From JARFQW01 sp963842955 (GTDB taxonomy: Bacteria > Pseudomonadota > Gammaproteobacteria > Steroidobacterales > XN24): a stretch of 12,543 nt of DNA. This document shows positions 7,822-12,543 of the stretch, one piece after another. Within the stretch, counting starts at the first letter, position 1; each line of letters opens with the position of its first letter. Made by a program: the position numbers and the translations under genes. The DNA is taken from positions 1 to 12,543 of the forward strand of contig CAWJIJ010000012.1 in assembly GCA_963842955.1 (NCBI GenBank), written 5' to 3'. The notes below the pieces were generated by a model. It ran no database searches and had not been told where the DNA came from. It worked only from the letters and a program-made list of their open reading frames with translations.

Positions 7822-7941
7822 TCACGCCACCGTTATACGCACCCCCATCCCGAGGCCGTTGAGTCGCTGCTGCAGCAGGCTCAGGGAAATATCGTCCGCC
7901 GCATCCACATTCGAGTAGCTGCTGACGATCGTCCGGCCAGC
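7822..7941 (-). pseudogene. C-terminal gene remnant
   Basis: Between a TAG (7942-7944) and a TGA (7822-7824) on the minus strand lies a 39-codon open frame. It begins AGRTIVSSYSNVDAADD and continues ISLSLLQQRLNGLGMGV. Composition, GC-rich third positions and a helix-like leucine pattern look like real protein. There is no start codon or ribosome site, and the frame ends close to REP-like element B. I read it as the tail of a gene truncated by rearrangement. No family is recognised, and chance cannot be excluded at this length. Confidence 0.38.
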
Positions 7942-7956
7942 CTAGAGGTGGAGCAA

Positions 7957-8040
7957 TCGGGGACAGTGACCATAACTCGCTCCCGAATCAGCTGCGCTCT
8001 TTCCTGGACAGCAAGTAAGGGGCACTGTCCCCGAATTCGG
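7957..8040. repeat. REP-like inverted repeat B
   Basis: TCGGGGACAGTG (7957-7968) is perfectly inverted as CACTGTCCCCGA (8023-8034), 54 nt apart. It ends in the palindrome CCGAATTCGG (8031-8040), sharing GAATTCGG with element A at 6224-6231. The core GGGGACAGT/ACTGTCCCC matches, from memory, RAYT-associated REP or related miniature elements. No transposase is encoded in the window. Confidence 0.55.
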
Positions 8041-8047
8041 AACCGGC

Positions 8048-8827
8048 CTATTGGGAATTCTTTTCCCAGGCCTCGATCAACAGACCCAGGCACGAGGAGA
8101 AGCGCTCGTGGAAGTCCTCATAAGAAGCTGAGCGTTCGCCCGTTTCCTCATCGACATAAAGCCCGCGATTGATCTCGATCATCAGGCTGCACACGCTTGC
8201 AGTCTTTCCGAAGTGCTTGTCCGGCACCATCGTTCCGGAGAACGGCCGGTCGATCGCCACCGTAAAACCATCGCGCTGGAATATCGCTTCGGCCAGCTGC
8301 CTCAAGGCGTCCGGCGTATGGAACCGATCGGTACCCAGGCAGATATCGGGACGTCCGGGATCCTGATCGGTCTCATACGGCAGCGGTCTCGACGGGAAGC
8401 TATGGCCGTCGATGATCAGGCACCGTCCCCGGGCCGCGAGGGCTGCGTCAACCGCTTCAGTGAGTCGCTGGTGATGGGGCCTGTAGTAGTCGGCGATCAG
8501 CTGGTTACGTTGTTCCGCCGTGGGCGGGTGCCGCAAGACTTGGCCGTCGCTGGTACGCGTGTACACGACCCCCATGCCAATCCTGGCCATGGATTCTTTC
8601 TCGTCATCGAGGAATCGCTCCGGATCGACCACCAGCCGCGAAACGGGAAACGAAACGATCCGGCAGTGCCCGAACTCCCGCCCGAAGAGGTCGAGGGTGT
8701 GGTGGTCGGTCATGGCAATCCGTTCGCGGTCCAACGCCTCGTCGGGCAGCAGGAACTGCGACCGCAGGTGTTCGGGTATTTCCGTGGAGGAATGCGGCAC
8801 GTGGATGACGACGGAAGATGTGGGCAT
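8048..8827 (-). CDS. N-formylglutamate amidohydrolase family protein
   Basis: 259 residues from ATG 8827, close to the usual family length. Seen: V-P-H-S-S (10-14), D-H-H-T (41-44), S-R-L-V-V-D-P-E-R-F (63-72), Y-Y-x-P-H-H (114-119), I-D-G-H-S-F-P (139-145), D-I-C-L-G-T (161-166) and E-I-N-R-G-L-Y (218-224). These histidine/acidic motifs match the zinc-dependent FGase fold, related to carboxypeptidases. The classical reaction releases formate from N-formyl-L-glutamate at the end of a histidine degradation route. No hut genes lie nearby, so the substrate may differ and no hutG symbol is given. The ribosome site is weak. A short frame ending TGA overlaps this start region and could couple translation. 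The gene stands alone between REP-like element B and the toxin-antitoxin pair. Confidence 0.88.
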   Translation of the reverse strand: MPTSSVVIHVPHSSTEIPEHLRSQFLLPDEALDRERIAMTDHHTLDLFGREFGHCRIVSFPVSRLVVDPERFLDDEKESMARIGMGVVYTRTSDGQVLRHPPTAEQRNQLIADYYRPHHQRLTEAVDAALAARGRCLIIDGHSFPSRPLPYETDQDPGRPDICLGTDRFHTPDALRQLAEAIFQRDGFTVAIDRPFSGTMVPDKHFGKTASVCSLMIEINRGLYVDEETGERSASYEDFHERFSSCLGLLIEAWEKNSQ

Positions 8828-9048
8828 ATCAGCAGGACGCGACTTGGCTCATGACGTCATTCCTCCAGATCGAAACGGCCGACGTCATTCTCCATGTCCA
8901 CGAAGACGCGGATCAGTCGGCCGGTACACTTTGCCCGAGCGGTAGGCGTGGCCATCCAGGCCCCCGTAAATCGGCACGCCTCCGGACCCGCACAGTCAGT
9001 CCAGCCCGCGCGGATGTCGCCAGGCGAGCGGACCTGCCAGGCGAGCCA
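8828..9048. other. Intergenic region with short overlapping open frames
   Basis: No gene can be called in this stretch of about 220 nt between the antitoxin and the amidohydrolase. On the minus strand two frames read in a protein-like way: one holds IYGGLDGHAYRSGKVYRP and the next holds RVFVDMENDVGRFDLEE. Together they could be a decayed small gene with a frameshift. A good GGAGG lies at 8871-8875 on the minus strand. Confidence 0.3.
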
Positions 9049-9309
9049 TCAGCGTCCCGCGGTTTTCGCCTTTCCCGCCGTATACGCCGGCGACTGCTCC
9101 AGCCGCTCGGCCAGCCACACCTTGATGATCGACTGCCGTGTCACCCCCAGCCGGCTGGCTTCGGCATCCAGCATCTCGATCATCCAGATCGGGAAGTCGA
9201 CGTTCACTCGCCGCTGCGCCTGCTTCGGCCGCCGGGCTTTCGACAGGTCCAGATCTCCGCGCACGTCCTCGCCGCGATCGAACTTCTCGTCAAATTTCCG
9301 CGCTTTCAT
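9049..9309 (-). CDS. brnA: CopG/BrnA-like antitoxin
   Basis: 86 residues, with ATG 9309 overlapping the toxin stop by 4 nt (ATGA). The N-terminal part is charged, with K-F-D-x-K-F-D-R-G-E-D. Then comes L-D-L-S-K-A-R-R-P (21-29), then a ribbon-helix-helix core: R-R-V-N-V-D-F-P strand, W-M-I-E-M-L-D-A-E-A-S-R-L-G-V helix, and T-R-Q-S-I-I-K-V-W-L-A-E-R-L helix. In this family the antitoxin binds the toxin with one part and the operator with the ribbon-helix-helix domain, giving autorepression. Toxin-first gene order, as here, is typical of brnTA. The gene symbol is by family resemblance. Confidence 0.82.
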   Translation of the reverse strand: MKARKFDEKFDRGEDVRGDLDLSKARRPKQAQRRVNVDFPIWMIEMLDAEASRLGVTRQSIIKVWLAERLEQSPAYTAGKAKTAGR

Positions 9310-9560
9310 ACCAGGCCACCTCTTCCCTCCGCGACCGCGCGCACGGAGATGATCCGGATCCCGTCATCGCGGTACGTGATGACGCCCGACCAGCACCGGC
9401 CGTCGATCCGCCCGATCACCAGAAACCTCGGCTCATCCTCGGTCCGGGCCGGGATCTCCAGCAGGTCCGGGTCGTCCCAAAGTCGCTGGGCTTCAACGAA
9501 ATCGATACCGTGCTTCGTCCGATTGGACGCACTCTTGCGTCTGTCGAACTGAAACTTCAT
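9306..9560 (-). CDS. brnT: BrnT-like toxin
   Basis: 84 residues from ATG 9560. Seen: F-x-F-D-R-R-K-S-x-x-N-x-x-K-H-G-I-D-F-x-E-A (3-24), the conserved BrnT opening. Next come the W-D-D-P segment, R-F-L-V-I-G-R-I-D-G (45-54) and the R-I-I-S-V-R-A strand (69-75). BrnT toxins are small RelE-superfamily ribonucleases that block translation. The C-terminus after SVRA is G-rich (EGRGGLV) instead of the usual R/E-rich helix, so activity may be reduced. No Shine-Dalgarno is visible. An AT-rich palindrome sits right before the start, so a leaderless or very short-leader message under operator control is possible. The pair may act in stress response or stabilise the region. Confidence 0.82.
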   Translation of the reverse strand: MKFQFDRRKSASNRTKHGIDFVEAQRLWDDPDLLEIPARTEDEPRFLVIGRIDGRCWSGVITYRDDGIRIISVRAVAEGRGGLV

Positions 9561-9563
9561 GCA

Positions 9564-9580
9564 AGTATAATTTCTATACC
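9564..9580 (-). promoter_or_regulatory. Putative operator/promoter of the toxin-antitoxin pair
   Basis: GTATA (9565-9569) and TATAC (9575-9579) form an inverted repeat with a 5-nt gap, 4 nt upstream of the toxin start. The minus strand reads TATAGA then TATACT, both resembling -10 boxes. AT-richness stands out against the surrounding GC-rich DNA. This fits a promoter overlapped by an antitoxin-binding site. No good -35 is seen. Confidence 0.4.
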
Positions 9581-9620
9581 TAAATTAAACCACCTGCTCC
9601 CCACGCAATCTGCCGGCTCA

Positions 9621-9821
9621 TCACTCCCATTCGATCGTGATCGGACACAGCTCCACACACCGGATGGTGATGGCCACCTCCTCGCCCAGGTAGTCGTACA
9701 CGCAGATCTTGTAGAACCCGCTGCAGGCCCGCTCGTATTTGAAGAACGCCGTGCCCGCCCAGGCGGCGCTCGCCGCGGTCAGCAGAACGACCGCCATCCA
9801 TGTCTTGCTTCGTAGTTTCAT
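9621..9821 (-). CDS. Small exported four-cysteine peptide
   Basis: 66 residues from ATG 9821, with a purine-rich GAGAAGAG ahead of it. A signal peptide MKLRSKTWMAVVLLTAASAAWA is followed by a likely cut after AWA (residue 22). The mature part, about 44 residues, has C-x5-C (ACSGFYKIC) and C-x3-C (IRCVELC), suggesting two disulfides in a beta-rich mini-domain. An upstream in-frame ATG near 9959 would bury the signal peptide and is rejected. The gene lies about 164 nt after the 193-residue gene and may belong to the same transcript. No family is recognised. A secreted effector, inhibitor or structural peptide are all possible. Confidence 0.65.
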   Translation of the reverse strand: MKLRSKTWMAVVLLTAASAAWAGTAFFKYERACSGFYKICVYDYLGEEVAITIRCVELCPITIEWE

Positions 9822-9985
9822 TTCACTCTTCTCTTTCACCTGGCGGCGCCCGTTCGGGACCCGCCGCGCTCCCTGTGCGCCAACCCGCCCTGCCGAGACC
9901 CGGGCGGCCTTCCCTGGCCGCAGATCCGTCCGTGGAACAGAACGAACACGCACCACGCCCATCCTTCCGGTCCCTGGCCGGCCAC

Positions 9986-10567
9986 TCAGATTTCCGTGTC
10001 CCGGGCATGCTGCCGATAGAAGTGCGCCGGCACGCCGCCGGCCACCATCTCGCCCACCGGGCGGTCCGCGTCCCCCGTGTACCAGGCCACGCAGAGATGA
10101 CTCATGTCGTCGTCCGGATTGTTGCCCACCCGTGGGCCTTGCAGGCTCGCGGCGCACAGGAACGGCGGCAGCAGCGGCCGGTCCGAATCCTCGTCGTAGA
10201 TCACCGGCCGCACGAGCACCGGCTTTGCGCTCAGCTCGGACAGGCCGAACACCTTGCGGACCCAGGCCAGCGCGTTTGCGTGGATTTCCGCCCGCGGACG
10301 CAGGATGGGAAGGCCTTCGAGCATGCCCGCGTAGATCGCGGTCACGTGGAACCGGAGCACCTTCACCTCCAGGCCCTCCGACAGCCTGGCGGTCATCTTC
10401 GGCCGGTAGACCAGCGTGGACTTCAGGCGCCGCTCCGCCAGCTCCCGCGCCTGCTCCTCCTCGGTGGTCGGCGGCGGTGGCGGAGGCGGCTCCGTCACCG
10501 CTTCCGCCGGCGGGGCTTCGCCCACAATCCGCCGCCAGGCTTCTTTCCAGCCCTCCGTGTCCGCCAT
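9986..10567 (-). CDS. Hypothetical protein with proline-rich N-terminal linker
   Basis: 193 residues from ATG 10567, 11 nt after the stop of the ARPP-1-like gene, so probably the same operon. Residues 1-15 form a short helix, 18-34 an alanine/proline linker with seven consecutive prolines, and 35-50 an acidic helix. A mixed alpha/beta domain (about 52-190) follows with L-R-F-H-V-T-A-I-Y-A, then K-P-V-L-V-R-P-V-I-Y-D, then H-L-C-V-A-W-Y-T-G-D. There is no signal peptide or membrane helix, so it should be cytoplasmic. I do not recognise the family and assign no function. Its tight pairing with the upstream gene suggests that the two products act together. Confidence 0.72.
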   Translation of the reverse strand: MADTEGWKEAWRRIVGEAPPAEAVTEPPPPPPPTTEEEQARELAERRLKSTLVYRPKMTARLSEGLEVKVLRFHVTAIYAGMLEGLPILRPRAEIHANALAWVRKVFGLSELSAKPVLVRPVIYDEDSDRPLLPPFLCAASLQGPRVGNNPDDDMSHLCVAWYTGDADRPVGEMVAGGVPAHFYRQHARDTEI

Positions 10568-10578
10568 GCGCCGCGGCC

Positions 10579-11649
10579 TCAGTGCTGCCGCCCGCGTGCG
10601 CGCCGGCGCACCGCCAGTGAGGCCAGCCTGGAGGCGCGACCGGATTCGCCATCGCGAGGTGCATTGCTCCTCAAAGGCGCTTCCGGCAGCCGGAACGCCG
10701 ACAGATGCACGATGCGTTCCGCGGTCTCCCCGCCCAGCGATGCCGCCAATGCACCGCCCACGAGACCGGTACCATGCAACCGCAGATCCGTCCCCTCGCC
10801 CAGCGCGTCATAACGCTCCAGGTCCGCCTTGGCCACCTCGGCCAAGAAGGCCTCGGCCGAGGACAGGTCCGGTGCCGGCAAATCAGGCGCAGGCCGCTCG
10901 GCCGAATCAGAACGGCTGGCCAGCGCATCCATGGCGTAGCTGTCGATCAGCTTGGACGACAGCGCGGAGAACGTTGACGGCGCGTCAAACAGTTCCAGCC
11001 CTGCCACCTCTCCGGCCACGAAGAACATCGCCCCCACCTGCCGGGGCTGCGACGGAAACCCCCGGCGCATTTCGTCGAGCGCCTCTGCCTGGTCCTCGTA
11101 GACGTCGGCCATCGCGGCGGTCGGTGACGATACGGAGAAAGCCACGGAGTGCATCGCAACGCTGTCCCACACGGCCGCCTGGTCCGCCCGGCGGCTGCCC
11201 CGGTGACGCAGGTTCATCGACACCTGCGCCATCTTCTCCCGCCGCCCCTTCGCGAACATGGCCCGCTTCGCCGAGGCGAAATCCCGGCTGCGCCAGGACC
11301 AGCGGCCCTGCTCCACGCAGGACACCGGGATTTGCAGCGCCTGTTTCGCGCCGACCAGAAGCGTGACGTTCAGCACCCGGTTCTGCTTCGCACCGACCAG
11401 TTCCTCGCCGTCGAGCAGAAGGATGGGCCGGTCGGCCTCGTTGACGAACAGGAGCTCCGGCACGCTGCCGCCCTCGGAGACCTCCGTCACCCGGCAACGC
11501 TTCGCCTCCAGCGCCTCGTCCAGCACCAGGTAGCCGGGGTCGGAAACCTCGACACCGTCTGCCAGCAGTAGCGGGACAACGGCGAGATTACGGTGCGCGA
11601 CCGGCGCGCCCAGCTCCAGCCCGCCGAGAGTGTTGTGGATTATGTTCAT
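10579..11649 (-). CDS. ARPP-1 / DUF6569-type domain protein
   Basis: 356 residues from ATG 11649, with AAGGAGG (11657-11663) 7 nt upstream. Residues 1-200 match what I recall of the ARPP-1 domain, named for association with ADP-ribosylglycohydrolase and rhodanese-phosphatase proteins. Landmarks are the L-L-L-D-G-E-E-L-V-G-A-K-Q-N-R-V-L-N core (77-94), P-V-S-C-V-E-Q-G-R-W (108-117) and A-V-W-D-S-V. The biochemical role of this domain is not established. A second part (200-356) continues with M-F-F-V-A-G-E-V-A-G-L-E-L-F-D, an acidic P-A-P-D-L linker and an arginine-rich C-terminus. No signal peptide is seen, so it is probably cytoplasmic. It heads a likely operon with the 193-residue gene and perhaps the small exported peptide. 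The family assignment comes from memory of the motif and is moderately sure. Confidence 0.72.
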   Translation of the reverse strand: MNIIHNTLGGLELGAPVAHRNLAVVPLLLADGVEVSDPGYLVLDEALEAKRCRVTEVSEGGSVPELLFVNEADRPILLLDGEELVGAKQNRVLNVTLLVGAKQALQIPVSCVEQGRWSWRSRDFASAKRAMFAKGRREKMAQVSMNLRHRGSRRADQAAVWDSVAMHSVAFSVSSPTAAMADVYEDQAEALDEMRRGFPSQPRQVGAMFFVAGEVAGLELFDAPSTFSALSSKLIDSYAMDALASRSDSAERPAPDLPAPDLSSAEAFLAEVAKADLERYDALGEGTDLRLHGTGLVGGALAASLGGETAERIVHLSAFRLPEAPLRSNAPRDGESGRASRLASLAVRRRARGRQH

Positions 11650-11702
11650 TGTGCTGCCTCCTTCCGGGGCCGGCATGGCCGACCCGTCTCGAAGGAAGGG
11701 AG

Positions 11703-11722
11703 CGGCGGCGCGCCGGCCGCCG
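11703..11722. repeat. GC-rich hairpin in ARPP-1 leader
   Basis: CGGCGG (11703-11708) is inverted as CCGCCG (11717-11722) with an 8-nt loop, and GGCGCGCC at 11707-11714 is itself palindromic. It lies about 54 nt upstream of the ARPP-1-like start, in the presumed 5' leader. Regulatory meaning is unknown. Confidence 0.3.
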
Positions 11723-11761
11723 GGTGATATGTGCCCGGAATGACAGCTTAAGGAGGGGACT

Positions 11762-11778
11762 GGCTCAGGCGGTGAGCC
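11762..11778. repeat. Short inverted repeat GGCTCA/TGAGCC
   Basis: GGCTCA (11762-11767) and TGAGCC (11773-11778) are separated by 5 nt. An alternative pairing CAGGC/GCCTG overlaps it (11766-11780). It could be a small hairpin or a protein-binding site in the divergent promoter region. Confidence 0.3.
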
Positions 11779-11979
11779 TGCGGGTGGTTATGCTGTTTTC
11801 CGGGCGAAGAAAAACCTGCGGGCCCGCTTGTCCATGCCAATGGCCGATGCGGATGGCCAATGCAGACATCGATGCGATCGAACACGCCCGTTCAATGCGC
11901 ACACGCGACGAATCGCCGCCGAGCCACTGAAAGAACGGCTCACCCGCAGACAGGTTCTATCCAGGGAGGATACCCACAC

Positions 11980-12543
11980 ATGGACAACGCCCGATACTCG
12001 CAAGACAACCGGACGACCGACACCCAACCCGGGAAAGCCGTCAGCGACGCCGCTCTCATGCTGCCCGCCTGGCCGGAAGTGGACGGGCCTTCTGGGGCGG
12101 TAATCGACCTCGACGACCTGGCAACCATCGTCTGGGCCACGCTGACCCCGGCACGCCTGATCACCGGCGAGACCCTCGACCGTCCCGCCAACCACGCTCA
12201 TCGTGTGGCGCAAGCCCTCGAAGTACGTCGCCGAATGCGGCCTGCGGGCCTACGTCCGTGGCCGCTTCGGACGCAAACGCCGGATCGGCGAACTGGTCTT
12301 CACCGCCAACCGCTACGACTGCCAGGTCTCTTCATGGAAGCGATTTCACGAGGGCGTCGTGCTGTTCGACACGACCGACGAGGACGGCAGCTTCATGGAG
12401 AAGCTGCAGGCCGCAGCACAGGTGTTTATCGAGGCGACCGCCCGTATCGACCGGATGATCCGCGAGAATGACCGAGGGATGCAGAGTGGCCGGGGGAATG
12501 GCGGGGGATGCATACCGTCGAGATCCTGGAGAGGCATTTCAGA
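11980..12543 (+). pseudogene. Unrecognised gene with apparent +1 frameshift, cut by window end
   Basis: ATG 11980 is well supported by GGGAGGA at 11964-11970. The first frame reads plausibly as protein for about 60-70 codons: A-A-L-M-L-P-A-W-P-E-V-D, then I-D-L-D-D-L-A-T-I-V-W, then L-I-T-G-E-T-L-D-R-P. After about 12190 that frame turns into arginine-rich nonsense. The +1 frame, open from 12161 to the window edge, becomes strongly protein-like: T-L-I-V-W-R-K-P-S-K-Y-V, then L-R-A-Y-V-R-G-R-F-G-R-K-R-R-I-G-E-L-V-F and S-S-W-K-R-F-H-E-G-V-V-L-F-D. It ends in a helical segment (EKLQAAAQVFIEATARIDRM). I see no start codon with a ribosome site for the second part. A one-base indel, sequencing error, programmed shift or overlapping gene are all possible. 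Function unknown; the C-terminal part is basic. Confidence 0.6.

Larger units (their letters stand above)
11650..11979. other. Divergent intergenic region
   Basis: 330 nt lie between the minus-strand ARPP-1-like gene and the plus-strand gene at 11980, so promoters for both should be here; none is clear. It holds GC-rich inverted repeats (listed), an AAGGAGGGG at 11750-11758 without a well-spaced start, and near-direct repeats TGGCCGATGC/TGGCCAATGC around 11837-11863. A plus-strand open frame from GTG 11772 to 11930 has poor coding quality. Confidence 0.5.

Noticed and set aside
9739..10813. Long plus-strand frames over 9739-10620 and 9800-10813
   Set aside because: Arginine- and proline-rich translations typical of antisense GC-rich DNA. 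The minus-strand genes explain the region better.
11772..11930. Possible small gene from GTG 11772 on the plus strand
   Set aside because: The AAGGAGG upstream is too far away, and composition and codon choice do not look coding.

Overview
The window is high-GC bacterial DNA with proteobacterial gene families: a HIT hydrolase, N-formylglutamate amidohydrolase, a BrnT/BrnA-type toxin-antitoxin pair and REP-like hairpins. A gammaproteobacterium, possibly an environmental genome, is my best guess, but nothing here fixes the taxon.

Layout. (1) 285-6042, plus strand: four genes read as one transcription unit for exported proteins. They are a lipoprotein with fibronectin-III-like strands, a 1160-residue secreted protein (Asp-box beta-propeller plus seven FG-GAP-like repeats of about 56 residues), a cysteine-rich exported protein, and a protein with a signal peptide and two membrane helices. 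The last two overlap by ATGA and are less GC-rich than the rest. (2) 6283-7748, minus strand: a HIT hydrolase followed 2 nt later by an HNH endonuclease. REP-like inverted repeats lie at 6164-6216 and 7957-8034, one on each side of the pair. A short out-of-context coding remnant sits next to the second repeat. (3) 8048-8827, minus: N-formylglutamate amidohydrolase. (4) 9049-9560, minus: BrnT-like toxin and CopG/BrnA-like antitoxin, overlapping by 4 nt, with a small palindrome just upstream. (5) 9621-11649, minus: an ARPP-1/DUF6569-type protein, a 193-residue protein of unknown function, and a 66-residue exported peptide with four cysteines. (6) 11980 to the window end, plus: an unrecognised gene whose good coding potential shifts frame by +1 near 12160-12200 and which runs off the edge.

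How the genes may work together. The first operon looks like a cell-surface or secreted assembly: lipid-anchored, soluble adhesive and membrane-spanning parts. The HIT-HNH pair, the toxin-antitoxin pair, the REP-like elements and the broken fragments give 6.1-12.5 kb an accessory, rearranged character. The candidates for an undescribed system are the exported four-gene operon, the repeat-bracketed HIT-HNH cassette and the ARPP-1 operon. The families are recognised from motifs; the system-level roles are inference.
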